Assembly: GCA_963826035.1 (NCBI GenBank)
Contig: CAWGVZ010000004.1
Location: 310,001-374,000, forward strand
Reading direction: 5' to 3'
Length of the DNA: 64,000 bases
From: Actinophytocola sp963826035
Lineage (GTDB): Bacteria; Actinomycetota; Actinomycetes; Mycobacteriales; Pseudonocardiaceae
The position numbers were made by a program, and so were the translations under genes. The notes under the pieces were generated by a model, which was not told the origin of the DNA, did not search any database, and saw only the letters and a program-made list of their open reading frames with translations. Below, one piece after another: positions 33,520-41,140 of the stretch. Each line of letters starts with the position of its first letter. Within the stretch, counting starts at the first letter, position 1.

Positions 33520-35053
33520 CGGTTTCCGCTTTCTCGGGTGATGGGGTCGCGGGCAGGGTGAAGCAGAACCGGGTGCCGGTCGTGTGGGTCTCGTCCAACC
33601 AAATGGTGCCACCGTGGTACTCGATGATCTTGCGACACATGGCGAGGCCGATGCCGGTACCCGGGTAGTCGGCCTTGCTGTGCAGCCGCTGGAAGATCAC
33701 GAAGATCCGGTCGGCGTACTCCGGGTCGATGCCGATCCCGTTGTCGCTCACCGAGAACGTCCAGAACTCGCCGTCGCGTTCCGCGGCGACCGTCACGTGC
33801 GGCGGGTCCTCGCCGCGGAACTTCAGCGCGTTGCCGATCAGGTTCTGGAACACGGCGGTCAGCAGCGGCACCTCGGCGCGCACGCTCGGCAGCGGCCCGG
33901 CCTCGATGGTCGCGCCCGCCTCCTCGATGGCGGTCGCGAGGTTCGTGGTGGCCTGCTCCAACACGGCGGCGCAGGGCACGACCACCGCCTGGCGGACGAT
34001 CCGGCCGACCCGGCTGAACGCCAGCAGATCGTTGATCAGCACCTGCATCCGCATGGCACCGTCGACCGCGAACCCGATGTACTGGTCGGCACGCTCGTCG
34101 AGCTGGCCCTTGTAGCGGCGCTCCAGCAGCTGGCAGAAGCTCGCCACCTTCCGCAGCGGCTCCTGCAGGTCGTGGGAGGCCACGTAGGCGAACTGCTCCA
34201 GCTCGGCGTTGGACCGCTCGAGATCCTGGGTCCGGGCGTCCAACTCCTCGTGGGCCTCCCGCAGCGCCGACAGCTCCTGCAGGATCCGCTCGCGCATCAG
34301 GTTGACGTCGACGCCCAGCTCGCTGACCTCCCGTGGGCCGCTCTGCTCCACCAGGTGCTGGAAGTCGCCGGCCGCCACCGTGCGGACCTCCTCGGCCAGG
34401 CGCGACACCGGCCGGATGGCCGCGAACCGCAGGCCGACCCCCAGCCCGATGACGATCAGCACGAACCCGACCGCGATGACGAAGCAGACGACGTTCACCG
34501 TGGTGGCCGACGAGTTGAGCGTGGCGACCGCCGACTCGCGGGCCGCGTTCAGGTCGGACTGCAACCTCTCCAGCGCGTCCCGCAGCGCGGTGGACAGCTC
34601 CTGACCCTGCTCGACGTCGGTGCCGGTGGCCGGCTCGCCCGTCGAATGGACCTCGAAGATGGTGGGCAACGCGTATCCGCTGCGCCAGGCGGAAGCCCGG
34701 TCGTCGACGTCGCGGAGATCTCTCTCGACGCCCGGCAGATCGGCCACCAGCGTCTGGAGCGCCGCCACCGACGCGCGCTGGCGGGTGACCCCCGAGTTGT
34801 ACGGGTCGAGCAGGTCGGCGGCCGCGCCGAGCGCGTACCCGCGAACCCCGTTGTCCTGGTCGACCAGCGCGCTCTCGAGCCGCAGCGCCTCCTGCAGCGC
34901 CGGGTCGATGTGGACGGTCAGCCGCTCGCGGGCGTCGGCCAGGTTGAGCAGCGCGACGACGCCGATGACGATCGACGCCACGCAGAACACCGCGAGCATC
35001 GCCACGCTGACGTTGATGATCCGGCGCAGCGACAGACGGGCCGCCCAGTTCAC
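33512..35053 (-). CDS. CHASE3-HAMP sensor histidine kinase
   Basis: 513 aa. TM1 at about 15-37, a CHASE3-like extracellular domain (LESALVDQDNGVRGYALGA), TM2 at about 187-210, HAMP, coiled coil, then the phytochrome-type H-box YVASHDLQEPLRKV with His294. The HATPase_c has N-box NLIGNALKF, G1 DNGIGIDPEYADRIF and G2 GTGIGLAMCRKI. GTG 35053 overlaps the stop of the rsbU-like gene (GTGA). This kinase and the REC protein downstream form a coupled pair; the signal is unknown. Confidence 0.93.
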   Translation of the reverse strand: MNWAARLSLRRIINVSVAMLAVFCVASIVIGVVALLNLADARERLTVHIDPALQEALRLESALVDQDNGVRGYALGAAADLLDPYNSGVTRQRASVAALQTLVADLPGVERDLRDVDDRASAWRSGYALPTIFEVHSTGEPATGTDVEQGQELSTALRDALERLQSDLNAARESAVATLNSSATTVNVVCFVIAVGFVLIVIGLGVGLRFAAIRPVSRLAEEVRTVAAGDFQHLVEQSGPREVSELGVDVNLMRERILQELSALREAHEELDARTQDLERSNAELEQFAYVASHDLQEPLRKVASFCQLLERRYKGQLDERADQYIGFAVDGAMRMQVLINDLLAFSRVGRIVRQAVVVPCAAVLEQATTNLATAIEEAGATIEAGPLPSVRAEVPLLTAVFQNLIGNALKFRGEDPPHVTVAAERDGEFWTFSVSDNGIGIDPEYADRIFVIFQRLHSKADYPGTGIGLAMCRKIIEYHGGTIWLDETHTTGTRFCFTLPATPSPEKAETDE

Positions 35054-36255
35054 GGGGTACTCCGCGCCGCCCAGCCGAGCGACACCACGGCCATGTCGTC
35101 GTCGAGGTCGCCGCCGTTCAGCTCACGCACCCGGCTGATCACGTCGTCGAGCAGGTGCTGGTCGCGCAGGCCGCGGCCGCGGGCGTCCGCCACCAGCGCG
35201 ATCAGCCCGTCGACGTCGAGCCGGCGCCGCCGCGTACCGACCCGGCCCTCGATGAGGCCGTCGGTGTAGAGCAACAGCGACCAGTGCTCACCCAGCGTCA
35301 GCTCGCGGCTCGGCCACCGGGTCCGGTCGCCCACACCCACCGGGGTCCGCACCGGCGCCGACAGCTCCCGCACGCCCGCGGGGGTGATGAGCAGCGGCGG
35401 CGGGTGGCCGACCAGGAAGATCCGCGCGACCGTCCGGGACGGGTCCACGGAGACCATGCACAGGGTGGTGAACAGCGTCGGCTGGTAGCGCTCGTGGTCG
35501 AAGACCTGGTCGAGGACGTTCAGTACCTCCTCGGCCGGGCGGTCGGCGAGCACCATGGTCCGCCACGCGACGCGCATGGACACCCCGAGCGCCGCCTCGT
35601 CCGGGCCGTGTCCGCAGACATCGCCCACCACCGCGTGGATCCAGCCGTCGGCCGCCTCCACCACGTCGTAGAAGTCGCCGCCCAGCAGCAGCCGCTGGCC
35701 ACCCGGCGAGTAGCGCGCGGACAGCGTGACCGTGGGGTCGGACACCAGCGGCGAGGGCAGCAGACCGCGTTCGAGCCGGTCGTTCTCCTCGGCGTAGATC
35801 TGGGCCTCGCGCAGCTGGCGCTGGAGCTCCTCGGCGCGCTCGCGCTCGACCGCGTACCGGAGCACCCGATCGAGAACCTGCCCGGTGACCTGCCCCTTGA
35901 CCAGGTAGTCCTGGGCGCCGATCCGGACGGCCTCCTCGCCCAGGTACTCGTCGGCCAGGCCGGTCAGCACGACCACCGCCACCTGGGGGACGTGTTCCTG
36001 CAGCCAGCGCAGCCCGTCCAGCTCGTGGGTGTCCGGGAGGCCGAGGTCGAGCAGGACGCAGGCGATGCCCGGCAGCGCACCTTTGGCCTCGGCGAGCGAG
36101 CGCACCCGGCGCAGCTCCACGGAGGCACCGCCGTCGAGCAGCAGTTCCTCGACCAGGAGCGCGTCGCCGTCGTCGTCCTCGATCAGCAGAACCGGTGTCG
36201 GCCCAGGTCTTTCCGCGTTGGGCGAGCCTTCCGCCACCACGTCCTGGGCCACCAT
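35050..36255 (-). CDS. REC-SpoIIE (RsbU-like) PP2C phosphatase
   Basis: 401 aa. Receiver domain (residues 20-135; IEDDDGD, phospho-Asp70 in CVLLDLGLPDTHE), a coiled linker (RAEELQRQLREAQIYAEENDRLE), then a SpoIIE/PP2C domain with metal-site motifs LLGGDFYDV, VGDVCGHGPDEA, LLLYTDGLIEGR and LDDDMAVVSL. Such proteins dephosphorylate STAS antagonists to release sigma factors. It heads a three-gene operon with overlapping starts. No STAS target is in the operon, while orphan RsbW-like ATPases are encoded elsewhere in the window. Confidence 0.94.
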   Translation of the reverse strand: MVAQDVVAEGSPNAERPGPTPVLLIEDDDGDALLVEELLLDGGASVELRRVRSLAEAKGALPGIACVLLDLGLPDTHELDGLRWLQEHVPQVAVVVLTGLADEYLGEEAVRIGAQDYLVKGQVTGQVLDRVLRYAVERERAEELQRQLREAQIYAEENDRLERGLLPSPLVSDPTVTLSARYSPGGQRLLLGGDFYDVVEAADGWIHAVVGDVCGHGPDEAALGVSMRVAWRTMVLADRPAEEVLNVLDQVFDHERYQPTLFTTLCMVSVDPSRTVARIFLVGHPPPLLITPAGVRELSAPVRTPVGVGDRTRWPSRELTLGEHWSLLLYTDGLIEGRVGTRRRRLDVDGLIALVADARGRGLRDQHLLDDVISRVRELNGGDLDDDMAVVSLGWAARSTP

Positions 36256-36304
36256 GCGGTCATCCTATTGACGTTCTCGCCGCTTCGTCGCCCGACCGGC
36301 CGGG

Positions 36305-36742
36305 CTACTCGATCGTGATGGACACCGGAGTACCGCGTTCGACCGTCCGGCTCACCGTGCACAACCGGTCGTGCGACAGGCGCACCGCGCGGGGCAGCAC
36401 GGTCCGCGCGTCGTCGCCCTTGTCACCGTCCGGGAAGGTCACGGCGAACGTCACCGCCAGGTTCTCCATCCGGTTGCCGTCCTCCCGGTCGGAGATCTTG
36501 TCGCCGCGCACGGTGACCGTGAACTCGGTCGGCTCGGCACGCCTGCTGGTGGCCGTGTCGGCGTCGACCGCCGTGCAGCCGCCGATGGCCGCGAGCAGCA
36601 GCTCCACCGGGCTGAAGTCGTCGTCCGAACCGTCGCCGATGCTGATCGTGCCGCCGCGCCGGTTGGTGACCTCGTACCGGCCAACCGCGACCCGGTCCAG
36701 CCGTACCGACCTGAGTGTGTCCTCCGCTGTGTCCTCCACCAT
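36305..36742 (-). CDS. OsmC family peroxiredoxin-like protein
   Basis: 145 aa. The two redox cysteines of OsmC/Ohr proteins are present: Cys56 in LLAAIGGCTAVD and Cys128 in SHDRLCTVSRTVERG. The N-terminal strands (GRYEVTNRRGGTISIGDG) and SPVELLLAA helix fit the YhfA/OsmC branch. It is likely a thiol-dependent reductase for organic hydroperoxides. Start ATG 36742. It is monocistronic and follows the RsbU operon's start region with a divergent neighbour on its other side. Confidence 0.9.
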   Translation of the reverse strand: MVEDTAEDTLRSVRLDRVAVGRYEVTNRRGGTISIGDGSDDDFSPVELLLAAIGGCTAVDADTATSRRAEPTEFTVTVRGDKISDREDGNRMENLAVTFAVTFPDGDKGDDARTVLPRAVRLSHDRLCTVSRTVERGTPVSITIE

Positions 36743-36805
36743 GCGGCGAACCTACCGGCGAAATCCCGTGGGCATGCACAACGGGCAACTGGCAACATGA
36801 TCGCC

Positions 36806-36910
36806 ATGCCCGCACAGGAGCGGAGCGACGTAGCGGACGCCGTCTGGACCGACGAGCGCGCGCAGGCGCGCCAGCGCCGAGCACGCGAGGAGGTGAAGAC
36901 GGCGTCTTAG
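36806..36910 (+). CDS. Possible 34-aa small charged protein
   Basis: ATG 36806 opens 34 codons, highly charged (QERSDVADAVWTDERAQARQ core), with high third-position GC. It stops 20 bp before the RNA ligase ATG. There is no clear ribosome-binding site. It could be a small protein co-transcribed with the ligase, or chance; nothing identifies it. Confidence 0.3.
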   Translation: MPAQERSDVADAVWTDERAQARQRRAREEVKTAS

Positions 36911-36930
36911 CGGAGGAGTGCAGCGACCAA

Positions 36931-37707
36931 ATGAAACAGTTCGATGTTCGCGCGGCCGACCTGGCCGCGCTCAACTCGATGACCAAGTACCCGTCGATCC
37001 CGACCTACCACACGCTGGACCCGAAGAACGGCGGACTCATCGAGTCCACTGTAGACTTCGCCGGTCCCGTGCTGGGCACGGAGAAGGTCGACGGCACGAA
37101 CGCCCGCATCATCTCGCTGCCCGACGGGAGCTTCCTGCTCGGCAGCCGCGAGGAGCTGCTGTACGCGAAGGGCGACCTGATCGGCAACCCCGCGCAGGGC
37201 ATCGTGGCCGCGCTGCGCCCGGTGGCCGAGTCGCTGGCGCCGGTGACCGATGACGTGGTCCGGGTGCACTACCTGGAGGTGTACGGCGGCAAGGTCACGG
37301 CGGCGAGCAAGCAGTACACGGGCTCGCTCGCCGTGGGCTGGCGGCTGTTCGACGTGGCGGTGCTCGACGACTACCGGTCGCTGCTGGCCATGGAGCCCCA
37401 GCGGCTCTCGACGTGGCGCGAGTCGGGCGGCCAGCACTACCTGCCGGAACCCGACCTCGTGGCCACCGCGCAGCGGGACTCGCTCGAGCTGACGCCGCGG
37501 CTGTTCGAGCTGGACCCGGCCGAGCTGCCCACGGAGATCGACAAGACCCGCGAGTTCCTGGCCGAACGGCTGCCGCGCACGCTCAGCGCCCTCGACGAGG
37601 CGGGTGCCGGGCAGCCGGAGGGCATCGTGCTGCGGTCGCTCGACCGGTCGGTCATCGCGAAGGCCCGCTTCCAGGACTACGACCGAACCCTGCGCAGGCG
37701 GCGCTGA
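36931..37707 (+). CDS. RNA ligase family protein (Rnl2-like nucleotidyltransferase)
   Basis: 258 aa. The covalent nucleotidyltransferase motifs occur in order: motif I EKVDGTNAR with Lys52, motif III-like VHYLEVYGGKV, motif IIIa-like WRLFDVAVLD, motif IV EGIVLRS, motif V IAKARF. This fits the T4 Rnl2 superfamily ATP-dependent ligase core. No C-terminal accessory domain is seen, so it is near-minimal. GGAGGAG lies 12 nt before ATG 36931, a rather long spacing. No repair or toxin partner is recognisable nearby. Strand-joining is inferred from motifs. Confidence 0.85.
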   Translation: MKQFDVRAADLAALNSMTKYPSIPTYHTLDPKNGGLIESTVDFAGPVLGTEKVDGTNARIISLPDGSFLLGSREELLYAKGDLIGNPAQGIVAALRPVAESLAPVTDDVVRVHYLEVYGGKVTAASKQYTGSLAVGWRLFDVAVLDDYRSLLAMEPQRLSTWRESGGQHYLPEPDLVATAQRDSLELTPRLFELDPAELPTEIDKTREFLAERLPRTLSALDEAGAGQPEGIVLRSLDRSVIAKARFQDYDRTLRRRR

Positions 37708-37718
37708 ACGACATCCCC

Positions 37719-38044
37719 GCGAGTCCCACGTTCAAAACCCGCGAGTCCCACGTTCAAAACCCGCGAGTCCCACGTTCAAAACCCGCGAGTCCCACGTTCA
37801 AAACCCGCGAGTCCCACGTTCAAAACCCGCGAGTCCCACGTTCAGAACCCGCGAGTCCCACGTTCAGAGCGGATGAGTCCCCCCTTTGGGAACGCTCGAG
37901 TTGGCGGGTCGCGAACGTGGGACTCGCCGGGTTCGAACGTGGGACTCGCCGGTTCTGAATGTGGGACTCGCCGGGTTCGAACGTGGGACTCGCCGGTTCT
38001 GAATGTGGGACTCGCCGGGTCTGAACGTGGGACTCGCCGGTTCT
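37719..38044. repeat. 22-bp repeat array 2: seven direct then six inverted units
   Basis: Fills most of the 464-bp gap 37708-38171. Seven 22-bp units with core GCGAGTCCCACGTTCA start at 37719, 37741, 37763, 37785, 37807, 37829 and 37851. After a 40-bp centre containing GAGTTGGCGGGTC, six units of the reverse complement run 37913-38044 (core GAACGTGGGACTCGC). A transcript through it would fold into a very long hairpin. Units are contiguous, so it is not a CRISPR. Confidence 0.9.
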
Positions 38045-38081
38045 GGGGTGGTTATCCGGACGGCGACGTCACCCCGCCCAC

Positions 38082-38193
38082 CGGGCCGTCACGCGCGACC
38101 CTCGCCGAGTTCGGCATCGCCAGGATCTCGGCGGGCGGCGGCCTGTGGGCCCGGACCCGCGCGGCCATCGCTCAGGCGCTCACCGATTTCTGA
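38082..38193 (+). pseudogene. C-terminal relic, PEP mutase/isocitrate lyase-like
   Basis: The frame ending at TGA 38193 reads ATLAEFGIARISAGGGLW then ARTRAAIAQALTDF. This is the final helix-strand pattern of isocitrate lyase/PEP mutase family proteins (LA.LGVARVS.G). Upstream is only the repeat array, so about 90% of the gene is missing. The end overlaps the convergent NTF2-like gene by 22 bp. Confidence 0.4.
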
Positions 38194-38540
38194 GCGCGGG
38201 CGGCGTCGAACGGCGTGCGGTCGAACACGATCCGCAGGTGGGTGATGGTGCCGTTCTCCACGGTCAGGCACTCGGCCCCGGGCGCGTCCGGCACGGGGAT
38301 GGTCTCCGTGTCGTACATGAGCACCGCCTTCCGGGAGTCACCGAAGGCGGCCATCAGGTCGACCACCTTCGCGATCCGCGAGAACGGCTCCATGAAGGCA
38401 CGGAACGCGGCCGCCCCCTCGATCCGCCCGGACGGGGCGTCACATACGACGTCCTCGGCCACGTAGGTCATGGCCTTGTCGAAGTCGTGGCCGGTCCACG
38501 CGCGGTGGTAGGCGAGAGCGGTTTCCAGAGCGTCGGTCAT
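38172..38540 (-). CDS. SnoaL/NTF2-like protein
   Basis: 122 aa NTF2-like cone fold: ETALAYHRAWTGHDFDKAMTYVAEDVVCDAP, then EGAAAFRAFMEPFSRI and a strand pattern to HLRIVFDRTPF. Such proteins are small-molecule-binding or isomerase-like domains. ATG 38540 has AGGAG 6 nt upstream. It is divergent from an ECF sigma factor that itself ends in a SnoaL domain, with 32 bp between starts. Its promoter is therefore probably a target of that sigma factor (inference). Confidence 0.82.
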   Translation of the reverse strand: MTDALETALAYHRAWTGHDFDKAMTYVAEDVVCDAPSGRIEGAAAFRAFMEPFSRIAKVVDLMAAFGDSRKAVLMYDTETIPVPDAPGAECLTVENGTITHLRIVFDRTPFDAARAQKSVSA

Positions 38541-38572
38541 GATGTCTCCTGTCTGGGTAGGGAGGGACATCT

Positions 38573-39559
38573 GTGCAGACACCACCGGTCGTCCGAACGG
38601 AACGGTCCGCCGTACTCGATCGTGCGCGAGCCGGGGACACGCACGCGTTCCAGGAACTGACCGAGCCCTACCGGCGCGAGCTGCACCTGCACTGCTACCG
38701 GCTCCTCGGCTCGTTCACCGACGCCGAGGACGTGCTCCAGGAGACGATGGTCGCCGCATGGCGCGGACTCGACGGGTTCGCCGGCCGGGCATCGCTTCGG
38801 ACCTGGCTCTACCGCATCGCCACCAACCGGTGTCTCAACGCACTGCGGGACGCACGCAGACGACCACCCGAGCCGGTGCCGCCGTTCACCCCGCCCGAGC
38901 CGACGCGCCGCGGCGAGGTGACCTGGCTGCAGCCCTACCCGGACGCGGTACTGGAACAGGTGGCCGACAACGCGCCCGGCCCCGAATCCCGCTACCGGAT
39001 GCGCGAAGCGGTGGAGCTGGCGTTCATCGTGGGACTGCAGCAGCTGCCGCCACGGCAGGCGGCCGTCCTGGTACTCCGCGACGTGCTCGGCTACCCGACC
39101 GCCGAGGTGGCCGAGCTGCTGGACACCAGCGCGACCGCCGTGAAGGGCGCGCTGCAGCGGGCCCGTGAGCGGCTGGACAAGGCGGATCTCGATCGCGTGC
39201 CGCTCCCCGAGCCACAGGAGCGGGCGCTGACCAGGCGCTTCGCCGACGCGTTCACCACCGGCGACATCGAGGGCGTGGTCGCGCTGCTGACCGACGACGC
39301 GTGGCTGGCCATGCCGCCGGCCCCCCACGAGTACCACGGCGCCGCGGCCATCACCGCGTTCCTCACGGTGAGTTTGGGCCGCGACAACGACACCGGCACT
39401 GACCGCGGCCTCCGGATGGAACCGACGCGCGCGAACACCCAACCGGCGTTCGCCTGTTACTTCACCGGACCAGACGAGCCGGCCGGGCTGATCGTTCTCA
39501 CCCTGCGCGACGACCGGATCCGCGCCATCACCCGTTTCCTACCCGGGCAGGAACCGTGA
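38573..39559 (+). CDS. ECF sigma factor with C-terminal SnoaL domain (SigX5/TIGR02960-like)
   Basis: 328 aa. Sigma region 2: ELTEPYRRELHLHCYRLLGS, DAEDVLQETMVAAWRGLDGF, LRTWLYRIATNRCLNALRD. Region 4: LPPRQAAVLVLRDVLGYPTAEVAELL then TAVKGALQRARERL. The remaining ~115 residues form an NTF2/SnoaL domain (RRFADAFTTGDIEGVVALL), which in related ECF groups controls activity instead of an anti-sigma factor. GTG 38573 has GGGAGGG upstream. It is divergent from the stand-alone SnoaL gene. Confidence 0.92.
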   Translation: MQTPPVVRTERSAVLDRARAGDTHAFQELTEPYRRELHLHCYRLLGSFTDAEDVLQETMVAAWRGLDGFAGRASLRTWLYRIATNRCLNALRDARRRPPEPVPPFTPPEPTRRGEVTWLQPYPDAVLEQVADNAPGPESRYRMREAVELAFIVGLQQLPPRQAAVLVLRDVLGYPTAEVAELLDTSATAVKGALQRARERLDKADLDRVPLPEPQERALTRRFADAFTTGDIEGVVALLTDDAWLAMPPAPHEYHGAAAITAFLTVSLGRDNDTGTDRGLRMEPTRANTQPAFACYFTGPDEPAGLIVLTLRDDRIRAITRFLPGQEP

Positions 39560-39643
39560 TCCAGCGCGGACCGGCCGGACGCGGGCCGGGCCGCCGGCGC
39601 TAAGGGGCCGGCGGCTCGACCCACTGAGGGGATGAATCGGTGC

Positions 39644-39706
39644 TCAACGCCCTGCCCGCCACTCGACGGGTCGGCCGGTCTTCGATGACTGCGTGCGGTC
39701 GATCAT
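39644..39706 (-). CDS. Possible 20-aa small ORF with perfect ribosome-binding site
   Basis: In the 261-bp gap after the sigma factor, AGGAGGT sits 4-5 nt before ATG 39706 on this strand. The frame MIDRTQSSKTGRPVEWRAGR ends at TGA 39644 and has high third-position GC (about 16 of 20). A -1 shift near the stop would continue through STDSSPQWVEPPAP to TAG at 39600. It could be a small peptide gene, intact or frameshifted; no family is recognised. Otherwise the gap holds only the upstream region of the GGDEF gene. Confidence 0.42.
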   Translation of the reverse strand: MIDRTQSSKTGRPVEWRAGR

Positions 39707-39820
39707 GGTGACCTCCTGGAACGGAAAGTGAGCGAAACAATCCCCCGCATGGAGTCATGACAGGGAGCGAGCGGCAGATTACTGTCAAGAACCTTCATGC
39801 GGTGGACATGGGGGTGACAG

Positions 39821-41140
39821 GTGACTCGTCCGAACCCCGGGCGACCCCGCAGCCGGTTCGATCCACGCTGCTGGGGTCTATGGTCCCTTCCACACCCCGT
39901 AATTGCCTACGTACTGTCGGTGGATGTAGCTGCCGTTTTGATAACAGTTCTGTCTGTCCGGCTGTTACCTGTCACCGCTCAGTCCTGGCTCTGGTTCGGA
40001 TTCCTGGCGGTCGGGAGCGTCGTTCACCTCCAAGCGGCCCGCGGTATCGAACGGGTGCGCGAGGTGGCGGCCGAGGGCAGCCCGTACATGCACATGCAGT
40101 CCACCTGGTTCTTCGCCGGGCTGATGCTGCTGCCGCCGCCCCTGCTCGTGGCCCTCATCGTGATCAGCTTCCTGCACGAATGGCACGTGGTGTTCCGCGG
40201 CCGGGCGCTCGCCCACCGCAAGGTGTTCTCCGCGAGCACGGTCATCCTCGGCTGCGCGGCCGCCAGCCTGGTGTTCACGGCGTTCGTGCCCGGCCAGCCG
40301 CTGTACGCGTCGATGGTGAACGGCCCGTGGGGACTGCTGGCGCTGGTGGGCGCCGGGTTCCTGTACTGGCTGGTGAACTATGCGCTGGTGGTCGGCGCCA
40401 TCGTGGCCACCAACCCGGACAAGCCGGCCCGCACGGCACTCGGGCACCCGTCCGACAATCTGATCATCGCCGGCAGCATCGGGCTGGGCAGCGGCATCGC
40501 CGTGGTGGTGGTATATGTGCCGTGGTGGACGCCCGGCCTGCTGCTCACGGTCCTGGCCGTGCACCTCGGCCTGCTGATCCCGCAGCTGCGGTCCGCGTCC
40601 CAGACCGACAGCAAGACCGGGCTGGTCGACCCCGTCTGGTGGCAGTCGATGGCCGACCGCGAGCTGGACCGGGCCCGCCGGCTGCGCAGCACGGTCGCCG
40701 TCCTCATGCTCGACCTGGACCACTTCAAGCAGGTCAACGACCGGTACGGGCACCTGGCGGGCGACCGGGTGCTGTGCGAGGTGTCCAACGCCATCCGGCA
40801 CGCCGTGCGCAGCTACGACCTGGTCGGCAGGTGGGGTGGCGAGGAGTTCGCCGTCCTCCTGCCGGGCGTGGCCGTGGAGGACGTGCACGCGGCGGCCGAG
40901 CGCATCCGCACGGAGGTCGCGGAGCTCACGGTCACCACCCTGGACCGCACGAACACCGAGGTCCAGATCGACGGCCTGACCGTGTCCATCGGCGCCGGCG
41001 TCTACCCGGACACGGCTTTCGAGCTGAGCCCGCTGCTGCTGGCCACGGACGACGCTCTGCTGCGCGCGAAGGAGATGGGCCGCAACCGCACGATCGTGGC
41101 CACCACGCGCGTGCCGAGCCCCCGCCAGCTCAGCGACTGA
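39821..41140 (+). CDS. Membrane-bound GGDEF diguanylate cyclase
   Basis: 439 aa. About seven to eight hydrophobic segments (residues 25-255) form a MASE-like sensor. The GGDEF domain (265-430) has the LDLDHFKQVNDRYGH metal/substrate motif, active site GGEEF at 339-343 and an RSYD inhibitory I-site (330-333) exactly five residues upstream. It should make c-di-GMP and be product-inhibited. GTG 39821 follows GGGGTG. It overlaps the end of the convergent lytic transglycosylase gene by 11 bp. Confidence 0.93.
   Translation: MTRPNPGRPRSRFDPRCWGLWSLPHPVIAYVLSVDVAAVLITVLSVRLLPVTAQSWLWFGFLAVGSVVHLQAARGIERVREVAAEGSPYMHMQSTWFFAGLMLLPPPLLVALIVISFLHEWHVVFRGRALAHRKVFSASTVILGCAAASLVFTAFVPGQPLYASMVNGPWGLLALVGAGFLYWLVNYALVVGAIVATNPDKPARTALGHPSDNLIIAGSIGLGSGIAVVVVYVPWWTPGLLLTVLAVHLGLLIPQLRSASQTDSKTGLVDPVWWQSMADRELDRARRLRSTVAVLMLDLDHFKQVNDRYGHLAGDRVLCEVSNAIRHAVRSYDLVGRWGGEEFAVLLPGVAVEDVHAAAERIRTEVAELTVTTLDRTNTEVQIDGLTVSIGAGVYPDTAFELSPLLLATDDALLRAKEMGRNRTIVATTRVPSPRQLSD

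Noticed and set aside
37719..37872. CRISPR-like regular repeats
   Set aside because: The 22-bp units are contiguous with no unique spacers, part of the block is inverted, and no cas gene is present.
37913..38044. GGTTCGAAC strings resembling tRNA T-loops
   Set aside because: They recur every 22 or 44 bp as part of the inverted repeat units; no acceptor, D or anticodon stems can be built around them.
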